From Glandiceps talaboti (taxonomy: Eukaryota > Hemichordata > Enteropneusta > Spengelidae), in contig NC_135566.1 of the NCBI RefSeq assembly GCF_964340395.1, forward strand, positions 14,102,501 through 14,166,500: 64,000 bases of DNA. Reading direction: 5' to 3'. The notes beneath the pieces are model-generated. The model had not been told where the DNA came from. It made no database searches and was given only the letters and a program-made list of their open reading frames with translations. The translations under genes and the position numbers were made by a program. Positions 1 to 13,266 of this stretch are shown one piece after another. How positions within the stretch are numbered: position 1 is the stretch's first letter; each line of letters opens with the position of its first letter.

Positions 1-776
1 CAGGTTTTTTTAAAAGAATCTTTTGTCAATTTTCTTTCAACTATGAAATAACACAAATGTGATACTTTTTTTCAAAATGTTACTGTAAAGTTGTGATATA
101 TTTATGCAATTATTGGCTGTCTTCATGCTGACAAGTCAAAGCTCTCATTTGGCAAGTATTCATCCTTCAAAGGTTGCAACTCGACACACAGCAGACTAGA
201 ATATGGACCAACTTGCTCTGTTGAAAGACAGTTACCTAACTGAAACAGATGGCCTATGTAACAACAATCTAAGCAAGAGTAATCCTGAAGAATGTATTTG
301 AACAGAATTTAACCTAACAGCCATAAATCATTGCGATCATTGTCAAATCATTGCGATTGTTAGAATCATATCTTGACCTACTAAAACATATCCGATGTAA
401 AGTCTTCATCAACTTTCCAAAATCAACAGAAAAGTTTTCAACTCTTTTTATCTTGCACAATCAGACCTCCGCAGTGTTGAGGAAGAACTGTTTTTCAACT
501 AGTGAATTTTTTTTGTGTAGTGTATTTGTTGCAGGCTGACGTCGGACAGAGTGCTGATAGCCTAGCTGGGCATTTCAAAGAGTCGTCTGTACATATATAC
601 ATTCATGGTGGTACATGGCGTTATTGTGCCCTGCAAGCTGACTTCTTATACAGTGCCATTATAATGAAACTTGAACAGGCTGTCAGGGAGTAAAAAGCAG
701 GCCAGTTGAGAGAAGAAAGATATAGGAGTTTGATCACTTGAGACAGATAAGGCATGCGGGAGGCTTTACAATTGAA

Positions 777-1390
777 GTTTGCACAGTCTTATTGACCGAC
801 CATTATCACCAGTAGCACAGTTCTCTGATACCTCAGAATAACAAACTTTGACTTGGGAAATTTGATCTCCAACTCAAAATTTAAAAATCTATGACCATGC
901 AGGTCTCACTATCTCAAACTTGCAAGGGTCCTGACTTGAGTGATTAATAAAAAAATTTGTATAAAAGTTTGCAGTCTTTGTTGACCGACCATAATCACCA
1001 TGTCTCAATAATCTTCACAATAGCAAACTTTGATGTGGGGAATTTGATCGTGATCTCTAAACTTGAAATCTTTGACATTGGTGTTTTAGTCTCAGTGGCT
1101 CAAACTTCACAAATATTTGACTTCGATGATTTGAAATTGTCTGTTAACATCAAAATATAAATTTTTTAACATTGACCTTTTCCCCTAAAACTTTGACTTT
1201 GGAAACTTGATCTAAGTGTCTTACAATATCAAACTTGACTTTACATGATCTCTCAAAAATCACAAACATAAATTGTTCACCTTCAGACATTCAGTCTTGC
1301 ATCATAGAATTACAAACTTCAACTTTAGTGACTATATATCTTCATACTTTCAAGTTCAACTTCAAATTTGGGTGTTTTCACACTCTCAAA
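777..1390. repeat. About 190-bp degenerate tandem repeat
   Basis: GTTTGCAGTCTTTGTTGACC at 967 repeats a similar string at 777. Related AACTTTGACTTGGGAAATTTGATC segments recur about every 190 bp, to roughly three copies. Confidence 0.65.
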
Positions 1391-2534
1391 ATCGTAAAAA
1401 TGATTTTGGTAACGTAAAGAGATTTTAACCTGTATTCCTGCATTATGCGGACTAGAAGAATTTGTTTGTCACATGTTGCATATGTACGGCTAGCTAAAGG
1501 TATCAAGTGGTAAACTTGTACTTGCCAAGAAATATTTCTTTGGGTGTGATCATGTTTTTATTCTTTTCTGGTTTTTTTGAAGGTAAATGATTTATGTTCA
1601 AATTTAAAGAAGTTTCCAAACACAATTTATACCTTATTTCTGGTTTATACATTATTTTGTGTTTTTGATGCCATCTTAGTGGCCACAAATTTTGTAATTT
1701 TTAGCGAAAACTTGTTCTCAAGCAGGTGTCCACAATAAGTTTGTATATGTAAGATTATAACAGTGAAAGTAGAACAGATCAATTCCTTGCTTTTTCCTTG
1801 GCCTTGACATTCTGTAAGGTCAGTCACTCAAACAAAACCCATAATTACCCGTCTAGGAATACTTACATTACAAACACAGCGCTAAGGTTGAATAAAGTTA
1901 AACAATCTGAATTTCATGGCTGAAAGTCAGACATGTTTTTGTTGGGTGTACAACTTTCACCCGGACCCGCCACAGTCCGCTTACACTGGTGTTAAGCACA
2001 CTAAGTATACACTTTCCCACTGAAGCCAATAAATACTGAGTGATACAGGGTCTAGCTGACAGCAGAGTTACTCATAAGCTCATAACTTCTTCAGCAGGCC
2101 AATTTCTGTCTTGTTTGCCTTGATAAATGTGCAGTAATTGCCATCTCTCAAGGATACAATTCTTGTTACTGACACAGCACACAGCGGATATCCCCAGAAA
2201 AAAAAATACTTTTGGCTGATAGTCTGCAACCAGGAGTAACTCCTGTGTTACTATGAAGTATAAAGTGTACATAAATGTGTGTGACTTCTACATACACACA
2301 CATCAATCAAAATATCACATTTACTCCGAAAGACTAATTTATCAGGCGAAGTGATTAATAATAATATGAAGTAACTATAGCTGAATTCCATCTTGATAAA
2401 TTGTGTTAGTTGAAAATTTGCAGCATTGGTTTTATGTTGCTGCAAAATTTGAGGAAATGATACCAAATATACTTCATGTAGGAACATAAGAAATTCAAAT
2501 CATGTTAGAATGTTCTCAATTCGTTTTCTAATTT
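1391..2534. other. No gene seen (TMEM132 intron 3 or beyond)
   Basis: AT-rich sequence without a supportable exon. Short ORFs on both strands lack family resemblance or splice signals. The same holds for 1-776. Confidence 0.5.
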
Positions 2535-2800
2535 ACCGATTGAGCAGACAAACTTGGACTGTCGCACATCACCAAAATCAGCTACAGTTTAGTTGACAAG
2601 CTTGGACTGTCACTTATCACCCAAATCAGACAAACTCTGTCAGAGAAACTTAGATTGTCATACGTGGAGACTGTCATAGTCACCAAAATCAGCTCCATAC
2701 AGTGCACTGCTGGTAAGCACAAAGACTTGGCTATCTGACTCAACAATATTGTCATGCCAGACAGCCAAGTTTGTCTTGTCCAACTGTTCATGTATTCCAT
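2535..2800. repeat. Degenerate short tandem/inverted repeats
   Basis: GACAAACTTGGACTGTC, GACAAGCTTGGACTGTC and GAAACTTAGATTGTC, each followed by ATCACCMAAATCAG, recur; a related inverted string ends the block (GACAGCCAAGTTTGTC). Confidence 0.65.
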
Positions 2801-4021
2801 ACACATAGAACGAAACCCCCTAGTTACCCATGATGCACAGAATTACAACAAGTAACAATTGATTCTATCTTGTCCCTTGAGAATGAACTTGACATACTTC
2901 AGGAGATTTAGAGTTTCCTGGACGACTCCTGACATTTCAAAGTGTACTGTGACAATATTTGCAATGCCTTCTAATTAACTTCATCCTTTGATGTTAAGAC
3001 TTGAAAAAGATACACCTACAAGTAAGTCATCAACGGAAAATGCTATAAACAACATAATCTTTCCGGATTACAAACGTTCCTCTGTTATCTTATTCAAGAA
3101 AATTTCCTGGATTTCAACACTTTTATGACTACGGATCTCTGTATTGTTATTTTGACAATGGTAGCGAGAGAAGAATCTTAGCATAAGCACACGATGAGTG
3201 AATGATGTAAAATTTTATTTTTTAAAAAATTTTTCATTGAATTCTAAATTGAATTAAATTTGAATTTAAATTTATATTCCAATAGAGAAGAAAAATATGT
3301 ACACAATCTTTGAAAGCAACAGATAAGAAAACATTTCTGGTGAGGACCATGGAAATAGTTCCCTAGGAACTAATCAAGATCCATGGAAATTTTATCTTAC
3401 TATTTTTTAATTAACAAAACTCGATTTTTTTGTCGAAAAAATGAACTGAACATCTCTTTGAAGTTGTGACACCAATATGGTAGTCTTTTTTATGATCCCC
3501 AGTCAAATTTTGATCCTGTGCTAATAAATAATTCATCGCTCATAACAACACAGCATCATAAAATCTGTAACACTTTCATTAAAGTTAATAATAACACAGG
3601 ATTTTAGTATGACAGTTTGATGAGGTCAAATTTATGATGCAAATGTGTCTGTTATTTATATTTTAATATTTTCATTTTGTGATGGTTACCACAGAAACCA
3701 TATTATCAAATTAGTATATTTATCAACGATTAGTTATTACAAAACAATGGGCCATATTTGTAGTACATTGTTTATTTTCATCTTCCTCGTGTCATCATAG
3801 GGGGGGTGTTGTTAAATACTTGGGGAACTCAGGTAGATTTTACATACTTTAACAGAGTTTTTTTTGTAAAAGGTTGGGGACCCCAATAACAGAAAGGGGT
3901 ACTATGGTAAAACTGACATAGTTTCCAATGTATTGTACAGTGAATTTGATGGGGGGCACTTCAGTAAAATTACTGGGGTGACTCGGGTAGATTTTACCTG
4001 CTTACCACCCTTAACAAATAC
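2801..4021. other. No gene seen
   Basis: AT-rich, then from 3798 a G-rich segment with two similar strings (ACTYGGGTAGATTTTAC at about 3828 and 3985), possibly a decayed repeat. Confidence 0.5.
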
Positions 4022-4350
4022 ACTGTTAAAGGGGCGCAAGCTGACTTTTATATGTGTTTGGGGATAAAGTTTATGGCATGTTTAAAAGGTACTCACAGTA
4101 TTCTACTTACTTAACCATCACTTGAAACTGACTGAACTCAAACCTGTTGTAACTTATAAACAAGGCACTGATGTAATTTACTATATGTAGAGAAAAGTCC
4201 AAGCAAATCCCTACTATGCAACCAACTGTTCGAACAATGCCAGAAGACATTTGTAAAGTCATAGAAGGTATGCCTCGACATTAACATTATACTGGAATAG
4301 TTTCATCAAGGTTTTATGTTGAGTATTTTCACTTGAGTAAAAAGTTTATC
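4022..4350. repeat. Dispersed repeat, copy A
   Basis: It matches 50202-50525 in the same direction: TTAAAGGGGCGCAAGCTGA, TACTYACAGTATTCTACTT, ACTGAACTCAAACCTG, CAACTGTTCKAACAA and a final CTTGAGTAAAAA. Identity is moderate, with several indels. Non-coding; class unknown. Confidence 0.8.
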
Positions 4351-6024
4351 AACTCAGCTTGTGTCACTTAATACTGAACCTTTCCAACGATATCAAGCTT
4401 ATGAAATAATAATATGTCTAACTCAGGTGCAAAATTTAAAACAAAACAGCTTGCAGCTACAAAGTTGAAGAACCTGTTTTCGGCAACATACTGCTGTGTA
4501 TTCGGGGACAACTGGTATTCATTGTTATGCTAGACAACATAGCAGGGAGCTAAGTGAACTAAGGGGTAGAGCCAGACATGTGTTTGTTTACGTGACCATG
4601 ATTCTGTTATCTGTCTAGTTACATCCCATGGAGTAGACTAAAACATATAGCCATCTACATACAACTTTCATGGCCAAGTTTATTCTCATCATTTCCCTAT
4701 AGTTCTTTATCTGGGGGTGTTCAGTGTTCAGCCAACTATCTAACTTCAATCAATGTGTGAAGTACATTCAGTAACCCTTGCTGTAATCATTCACCACGGC
4801 ATGGGTTCTGAGCCTCCTTCCAACTCAATAGTACGGCTATTATTGGTGTATCAAGGCAGGAGTGAAAGCCTGACAGAGTGTCTAACTGATAGGCTCCTTA
4901 TAATAGAAGCTCTTTCAGGTTAGCTTTCTCCGAGACTTGTCAGAGTGCCGGATGGTGGAGGGACAAAGGCGGACTTTTCAGGACACCACATCGATCCGTA
5001 TTAATGTGAAGGCAACCATGAAAAATTGACTGGAGGGATGCGGGCAATCAGGCTTAACTGTTGGACGGCTAGGCAGTCCTGCATGATAGAACAAACAACA
5101 AGAATTGATGCCTGGCGACCAGCACATTATATTAAAGTGACCAAAAATGCAAGTTGGCTACCTTCTCACACCAAAAAAATCAGGAGTAGTATATATTTCT
5201 GAACTACATCTGTAGTCTGAGCAAATATAAAAAAGTTATCCTGTTTAGTTAGTACACTGAAGGGCTTACAAAATGAAATACTTTTTAGTTGCATGGTTTC
5301 TAAGCTCATACATCAAGATTTGATCAGTGTGGGCATTTTTACGACAAAATACCAAACTACATCCAATTGGTGAACTTTTAGAACCGATCGTAAATATAAA
5401 AATCTTTTCACTTTTTTATGGACCTGACACGCCAGACTGGCTGTTATTATATTTTCACCTGGATAATTTCAATTTATGAGTAATAGAGCAGCTCTCGTTG
5501 AGCTTAGTTCAGCCAAACAGCCATTCTCATAAATATATCAGTTTACGGCTATAAAATGTTACTACCTTTCCTGTGTGCATTCAGCAAAAGTTGAACCTTC
5601 ACCTACTTGCTTGCAAAAAAAAAAAAGAACTGAAGTAATATTGGACGACTTCTGCATCTGTCTGGCTGTAAAATCTTGCTATTCATAAAACGACTCCATT
5701 AATGTTACCCCGGCTGGCTTACGACAGGAAGTAAAATTTTACGGATTTTCGAGCAGGGTACGGATTTGATGAAACTTGTCTGATTTTATTGATAAGTCAG
5801 AACCAGGTGCCTGGAACACTATGCTTTTATCTCAGCTATAAGGATTATACCAATCCCCTCAAAATAAAATTTATGGGATTTTTGTAATTCACCAGTGTAC
5901 CTACTAAATTTTATGGAGAATTGCAATCGAAATTCGAGCGACGATTTTTCTCATTTCCTTCTAAGTTATATTTAAATCTCAGGATCAGATAAAAAAAATC
6001 TATTAATGTCTTCACTATTGTCAA
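4351..6024. other. No gene seen
   Basis: Unique-looking non-coding sequence. The patch at 4900-5090 is somewhat CpG-richer, but its frames close quickly. Confidence 0.45.
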
Positions 6025-6242
6025 TATTACATCATTATCACCACCACAACACCCCAAAACCATCATTACAACCACACCCCCCACAAAAACCACCACCACC
6101 ACCTTCATCATCATCACCACCACCATCACTATCACCACCACACCCCATAAAAACCATCATCATCATCATCATCATTATCACCACCACCACCACTATCATC
6201 ATCATCGTCACTACTACCACCACTACCACTACCACCACCCCT
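6025..6242. repeat. (CAC/CAT)n trinucleotide tract
   Basis: About 215 bp of CAC, CAT and ACC units. It generates long low-complexity frames on both strands, which are not genes. Confidence 0.95.
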
Positions 6243-7858
6243 ATCCTCTAAATATCTAACCCAAATGTAGTGGTTCCGTAGCTTTTAAGAAAACTACAAT
6301 TAGAAATTTATTTACAAAATTCAAATTCTGGACTGAACAAATTCAAATCAAAACCGACATAATATAATTCTGTTACCATGGCAACAACGGCAACATTTGC
6401 AAATAATTTTCACTAGCAAGTTAACAAGTACAAGATAACACCCTCTGACCATATGACTGTAATTTGAAATAGATTGTGATCTTGCGACCAGACTTTCCAT
6501 ATGTTGGTGAGCGTGATGAGGAGAATTTTTTATCAAAAGCATGAACAGTATATATAGAATAATCAGTGTGTAGTTTCCCTGGTCATATGGGGATAGTCTG
6601 TTAGAACTAAACAGGAAACTTGCAGTATATCCATGTATACTAAGAGTATGTGGGACCGAGTAAATCTGATGCCAATGTTGATACTGATGGTCGAATGGTA
6701 TGCAGTTGACAAGCCCTTTATTTAGACACAACTTGCCGTGCTTGCAAGCGAAATCTTGCTATCACTGCATTAGCCAAGTCTCCTATCTATTACAAAAACT
6801 TATCAGATCGGAATTGAACTGCTAACCTGGGCATATGGTATAGCTTTATTTTTAATTTACACAAAAATGACTGTTTGTATGCGATGTTTAGGGCACATCA
6901 TCAAATGTGAAAGTATATCCACTGAACCGTGCCAAGTTAGCGTTTTTTCTGGTTCCCTTGGTATTGTTGCTATGGCTTGCTAGCGCTTCATATTACAAGA
7001 TATAATATCCCTCTTAAGCTGGGCTTAATTTCACTTCTGGAATGGAAAAATCAATAGAAGCTTGCACTGTACATAAAACCCAGCCGTTTCGATCAACAAA
7101 CATTACCTCCTTCGGATGGCTCACACAATAAACACAGACATTATTGTCAAACACTTTTTTGTATCTTTCTCTATCTTTTCTGACTCTCGTTTATTTCATT
7201 GTACTCATCACTGCCTATCCAATAATCTTTTTCGGAATGCAAAAAATGGAGTTTTTTTCTTCCCCCCCAAAGGCAGTATTGGTTCCACTGAGTGAACTTA
7301 CTCAAATGAGAATGTACAACACTGGGGCTTTTTTTAGGCAGACATACTTCAACAGTTACTGTAATGTGAGGAACCAACAAGGTAAATGGGGTAAAGTTTC
7401 GCTAATTAAAGCTCAACCACAACCGCTATAATTGCACTTTAAAAAGATTATGCCGAGGAAGTGTCAATATGTGAAACGAGATCAGCTAGGCAATTACCAT
7501 AGTTCGGTTAATTATAGATCCGTGTGTCTTGTCATCTAGCGCTTTGTATGTTCAGTCGGCTTTTTAAGCCGCTGCATCAAATCATATCTCTGGAGTCTGA
7601 TTGCTTCAAATGATAGGATGATCATCGGCAACTCTACCCGACACATGGACAATTGTATAGCCATATAACGACTAGATTACAACCAATGTTAGCTAGACCA
7701 CATGCTATAGATCTCAGTTGAAAATATCAATGGTTTCGGTAACACAGTCAACCCTGGCATCTATATAGTGCGGTAATACAGTACAGTAAGAAGTTGGAGA
7801 TGTGAGCTATCTACAATATGAATTTAAAAGAGATGCACTAGATGTAACTGGAGTATAA
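6243..7858. other. No gene seen
   Basis: The longest frame (127 codons, minus strand, 6348-6731) has no recognisable domain and no splice context. The 95-codon plus-strand frame at 7144 is likewise unconvincing. Confidence 0.5.
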
Positions 7859-8190
7859 TTTTTTTCAATCCGACAACCAACAATATATTCACTGAAAATT
7901 GTTTGAATACCAATAATTAGACATTGCACATATCAATTTGAGGTCAATTTATTCATAAGTAGTATAATAATAAGTTGAAATTGTGATTCATTGGGAACAT
8001 TGATTTTTGGGTGCGGACCCAAAATTCAATTTGATTGGATTTATTGTACATTATTATGTGTACACTGCAGCTATACACAAATATGTTTACTTACGTGGTG
8101 ATTCAATATGGTTCAGAATGTACAACAGTATGTCATAATGTCAAACAAAATAGTTTCAAAACATAATCCAGTTGCAGCCAGGGTAGCTTT
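7859..8190. repeat. Dispersed repeat, second family, copy A
   Basis: It shares GACAACCAACAATATATTCA, ACCAATAATTAGACATT, TTTGATTGGATTTATT and a final AGTTTCAAAA with 46125-46425, same orientation. The flanking copy at 8700 belongs to a different element. Confidence 0.85.
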
Positions 8191-8700
8191 AATCAACAAG
8201 CGACCTATCGGTCAGAATAGCTCCGCTGTTTTTTTTTTTAATTTAATTTTTTATTTTGGTGACATGTAGAAGTGGTTCAGGTCTTCAGCTCTTCGAGTCA
8301 CTATGCAGTTTTGTTTTAGCGATGCAATAAAGTGGTTAGTGGTTTCATATGATGTCTCACTATAAAACACATTTTACACAGAAGTTGGTAATGTATTGTA
8401 CTTTTATACCATAGTCACCATTTTATAACAAAAATCTACTGTTATGAAAAATTGCACAAAATCTCAGAAAAAAATGACTGGGAAATGCACACAAGAAAAA
8501 GAAAAAAAGAGGATTTTGAGGTTGGCTATAAGTAATTCCAGTGTCTTACAGCTGTAACCCTGGAAAATTTTAATGAAGAATGAAATAAACTAGGGATCTA
8601 AAATAATTTTGAGGCAATTTGAATTTCAATTTTCTAACAAATTTACAAAGTCAACAACATTCAACTTGTTCTAGTTGTGGTAGATATATATAGGGAAGAA

Positions 8701-9238
8701 ATGTATTAATCGCCATCTTAGTTTCCGTACGGCGACAATCTCAAGTACCCGGAAGAGAGTCATTCTCAGCCATACGTTACAGTGGTAACACTCGTTCATG
8801 TTCGGTTACCTTTCACAAAGAAAACACAACGAAATGGTTGAAATGGTCTTTTTTTAATTTCTTTTCATCACAACAACAAAATCTGCGTGATCAAAAGTGT
8901 TGTAAACTAAACCAGAAAGAATTATCGGACTGGCTAAACTTCCCGATGAACTGGAAGGTCCTACTACTTCCAAGTAAGCCTCGATAGTACTATAGTACGT
9001 GAGAAAATCGTCTCAAACTAGCGATACAACTTTCAAAATATAACTTGACATGTCTTCATTTGTTAGAGTTATACAATTCAAGACGGGTTTTCACTCGAAA
9101 ACAACAATTCTGTGAGTAATGACACTCTGAACGCAGCGATTTCTCAGACGATGTTACCACTGTAACGTATGGCTGACAACGACTTGCTTCCGGGTTAGTC
9201 CCTCGTGCATACGGGTGGATTGTCGGCGATTAATACAT
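8701..9238. mobile_element. Non-autonomous DNA transposon with about 105-bp terminal inverted repeats
   Basis: The left end ATGTATTAATCGCC and the right end GGCGATTAATACAT are exact inverted copies. The inverted repeat continues inward and closes with a near-perfect block around CATACGTTACAGTGGTAACA (left 8772-8791; its complement near 9153-9172). The 300-bp interior has no ORF of note. The target duplication could be TA or TTAA, so the superfamily is not fixed. It lies in TMEM132 intron 3. Confidence 0.85.
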
Positions 9239-10249
9239 ACATGTACATCGTCTGATATTTTAATTCACAGTGTTTTTTGTGACCGGCGCCTGTCAGCAGA
9301 CTCTGCCATTTTTTTCATCATTCCATTGTATTTAAACCTTGTACTTGACATTTCGCAATATTTATAATTCTCAACAAAATACCTCAACATGCCTCACTTC
9401 GCTCGTACTCAAAGCAGCCCCGCACGTAGTCCTGCTTGCATACGGAGGAATTCGGGACTCGATTCTGACAATTGTCCCTCCCCCTCCGGTGTTTAGAGTC
9501 AAGTCAGTAATACAGACTCGTGCACCCGAGGACTACCCCGCGCGGTATGATCACTGACACTGATGACATGATGAGAGAGAACCTTTTCGGATTTACATGT
9601 AAAACGGGGAAAGATAAGCAAAACATAATGCAAAGTCTGAAGCCAAATTAAAGTTGTAATTATTTTAATTATTTTTACTTGCCAAATATTTGCATTTTGG
9701 AAAGGCAAGACACGTTCATGTCGTTTAACTTTACATGTGAACTGTCGGCCATATTTAAACTTCAACCGCATGCCTGGCATGCCCTTCCTTACGCAAGTTG
9801 TCTGAATTCTGGTTCACTGTCATTCCAAATTGCACGACAATATAGAATTAACCACAAGTTACATGTTATCTGAAAACATCACACTTTTATAGTGGGTCTG
9901 AAGTGTGATTTTAGTGAGTACTAAGAACGTCCCGTGTTGATACTCAAGATACTTGCTGTGGAAAATCGCTCGGTCGAATGAGGTCACCTTCAGCTTCTGG
10001 TCGAATCAGGATAGAGTATGCAAATGAGAATGTTGCGGATTGGCTGATAATGTAGAAGGGTGCAGAATTGGATTTGAAGTTTACAACCCTGTTTCGAACA
10101 AACGCTTGTCATTTGGGCGCCCAATGCGTAGAATTATGACTATAGCACATATTACATTGCTTGTTTGACGTCAATAGTGTCTTTTGAAAAGTGGCAGTTT
10201 ACTTAAAGTCTCGTCGACTGATTTCCAATATGGCGTCGGTCATTATGCT
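9239..10249. other. No gene seen
   Basis: A slightly CpG-richer stretch between two mobile elements. No exon with family resemblance. Confidence 0.45.
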
Positions 10250-10668
10250 CATTAACATATTCATTTTTTTTTTCAAATTACAAAAAAAAATCATAAAAAA
10301 TAAAAATGAGGATGTGTTGACTTGAAATTAACAAATCTGAGTAAGCTACCCCCTGCGCATCAACACGCCAGATATCAAAGCAATCTAATAAGAGGTTTTC
10401 AAGGAGTTGATGAAAATGACATTTTATGAAAAAAAATCATAAAAAATTGAAAATGGCACAGATCAACTTGGCATGAACAAATCTGAATAGCCTCCCCCCA
10501 GGGAACATGCACACCAAATATCGAAGAATTCCGACTGTCACTTATGGAGTAGATAGTAAAAATATAAAAGTTTGACGGACACCTATGATTCACTCTACTC
10601 TCTATACCTCAATACCCACCTATACCTAAAGCTACGCTTTCAGCTTTCGCTGACAGCGGAGCTAAAAA
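10250..10668. mobile_element. Repeat element ending in a hairpin and A tract
   Basis: Two degenerate units of about 155 bp, each with an A-rich AAAAAATCATAAAAAAT stretch followed by CAAATCTGARTAGCYWCCCCC and ATATCRAAG. The end is a 15-bp stem (arms 10630-10644 and 10649-10663, two mismatches, 4-nt loop) followed at once by AAAA. Same layout as the element at 27650-28300, but different sequence. Confidence 0.5.
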
Positions 10669-12059
10669 GTTTGGTCTTGAAGAAAAATCTCAAACTTCTC
10701 CTTTAAGTAATCATTAATATATTTACATTAATATTATATTTTAATAAAAGTTTAGAGTTTATATTATAAATATATTATATTATCATTATTATTATTGCAA
10801 ATATTGTATTTATTTTGGGCAGAATTGGGAAGATATGGCTTAGCGTCTAAACATTCTCCTTAGGTTCCTTTTATATTATACCTTACATTTATTGGCCTTA
10901 TCAAACACCTCAATATTTGATTGGATTCAGAATCTGTCATGTTATATTTTCAATCTCTTTACAAATTAATGTTTTCTAAAAAAAGAAATTTGACACGATT
11001 TTTACTGCTCTGTATACTTCAAAAATTGTGAGTAATTTTAACCGTTTTTTAAAAAAAAAAAAAAAAATTTCTCACATCTGTTAAAAAGTTAGGTAATATC
11101 GCAGGCTTCCTTTCCAAAATTAAGGTGAAATTTGTCAAAAACTTTGTAAAAAATTTCATGAAAGTGACCACTTTTGATAGAAAGTGCTGGCGGGAATTGA
11201 ACTTGGAAGTCATTTAGAATTGCAGTACTGACTGATACCTCCATCTGTAAAGTAGAGTATTACTTCATTCGAATTGTGAGGTTAGTACACTCTCTAGAAG
11301 AAAGTCAACACATTGACCAGTTCCTGCCACCAGAGGTCAGAGGTCATATCAGATGCTGACATACTAGCACACATGGCAATGACACCCATCTATACACACC
11401 TCACTCTATAGACATTGTTCAAAACAAAAGGAAATATATATATAACAGTAAACACACTGTCAAGGTAGCATGCTACCGTTTCACGTAGGACGGGACTGAG
11501 CAACACCTTTCACGAAAACACAGGGTTTATTATAAACATATTATTGATATATCCTTACAGGAGTTGTTATGGACACCTGCAAACAAAAGGTATATGGTGA
11601 AAAAAAATTAATTGAAAGGACCATGGCTCGAGAGTAAATAGAAAATTAACAAAGTGGGGCAAGAAAGAATGGATAATCCTGTCTTTTATGGTGGAGTTAT
11701 TGCGTGCCACTCAAAGCTTTTCACCGACCTTTCTCTTGTGCCATTCTGACCTCTATCGCTCAAAAACTTTCCTAAGTAGAGCCTAACAAAAATGCTTAAT
11801 AGTGAGGCCCACTGGCACTTCCCTCAACATGCAAAACCCAGTGTGTCCTGAGACCCCTGACAGCACTTTCCCCTTGTCTTGAAAATAACTCTGACGGTTT
11901 TGTTCCAGTAGAGAGCCATACAGTGGTTAAGCCGAGTGAGAGAGGTTTGTGGACAAAAGGACTGAGATGGAGAATGCCTGTCAGTGACAAATCCAATCGC
12001 CTTTCCATATATTGCCGTAGGGGATACCTACCCACTGATAATTTGGAGACTCAGACTTC
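10669..12059. other. No gene seen; one DR1 and a short palindrome
   Basis: AT-rich, with a poly(A) run near 11050. GGTAGCATGCTACC at 11465-11478 is a perfect 14-bp palindrome. Confidence 0.5.
11334..11346 (+). promoter_or_regulatory. DR1 nuclear-receptor-type motif
   Basis: A perfect direct repeat, AGGTCA G AGGTCA. DR1 is the site type bound by RXR dimers, HNF4 and COUP-TF. Binding is not shown. Confidence 0.4.
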
Positions 12060-12480
12060 ACTGCCTCTGGATGAAGTCTGTTTACGATGTTTTGTGCTCA
12101 GATTGGTTACAACTCTACAACAATTTTGATATCTAAAACTGACTGTTTTTTTTATGAAATCATATTTTCTGAATTTTCAGTCCTGTATTTTCAGAAGTCT
12201 GCATACGACATTATGTGTGTGTGCTGAGAGTGGTTCCAGTTGTATCTAAAATCTAACTTTACAAAGGTGATTTAATGTTTTCATGACCTGTTTTTTCAGA
12301 AGTCTATGAATGACATTACATATGCTCAGATACCTAAATTTCACTCTGTATCGATGGCTTTTATGAAATAATATTTTATGAATTTTCATATCCTGTATTT
12401 TCAGAAGCAGTTTGATAGGATGCTCAGATTGTTTTTTATGAAACAATATTTTCTGTTCATATAAATCGAAAATATTCTAA
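12060..12480. repeat. 105-125-bp degenerate tandem repeat, four units
   Basis: CAGAAGTCTG-type segments recur near 12069, 12195, 12299 and 12403, each with GCTCAGAT and TTTTATGAAATMATATTTTC. A further decayed repeat with GGYTTTGCAGCCT continues at 12510-12780. Confidence 0.7.
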
Positions 12481-13243
12481 GACTTGTGATGTCAGGCACG
12501 TATACCCTTTTAGGCTTTGCAGCCTCTTGTGTAGTCATTTTCACCTGCAAGCTCACTTTCATCAACTATTATGACATTTCTTATCACAAATATCTTAACA
12601 AATTTACCTTTAAAATACTTTCATGAAATCTTGTTAGGTTTTTGCAGCCTTGTGTAATTTTCACACTAGTTCACTTTTGACCAAATTATTACAATATTTC
12701 ACATTCACTGGCATAATCACATAAATGTTTCCAAGTTACAAATGCACTTTCAAAAATATCTTTCATAAAATCTTGCCAAATAAATATAGCTATAAACAAT
12801 TAGTGCAATCTTACCCTAAAATTTATCAGAAATTTGTTCCCCAAAAATACTTTCAAAAAAATTTGAGTGTTGTGTCTTGTTTCAACCACAAAATTTCTCC
12901 TAAATTCTGCAGTGTCATAATGCACTGACAATGACTGAAAATAAACTGTGGAATTATACTTTTAGAATCCAAGAAACAGAGATGAAAAAGTCTTGTAAAG
13001 TTTGGATATTTCATATACATGTATATGAGAATGAAGCATCCCTACTGTTGATGGAAATTTGAGTAAAATCTATTTTATTAAACAAAAATTTATATTAATC
13101 TTACTGTTCCTAAACAATCACTGTTATGAGATATGGACCGAACACACACAAAATAAGATCTGTTTCTAAAACACAACTAAAGCTAAAGTTTACCTCAGTT
13201 AGAAATTTGAAATTTGTTTGATCAAAGATCTTAAAATTTTCTG

Positions 13244-13266
13244 CCCCCCCCCCCCCCCCCCCCCCC
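13244..13266. repeat. C23 homopolymer
   Basis: An unbroken run of 23 C in TMEM132 intron 3. Confidence 0.95.

Noticed and set aside
5911-6251. Val/Met/Gly-rich and His/Pro/Thr-rich ORFs
   Set aside because: Trinucleotide repeat translated on both strands.
6348-6731. 127-codon minus-strand ORF
   Set aside because: No conserved motif, and unusual composition for a protein. It is within the range expected by chance for 64 kb over six frames.
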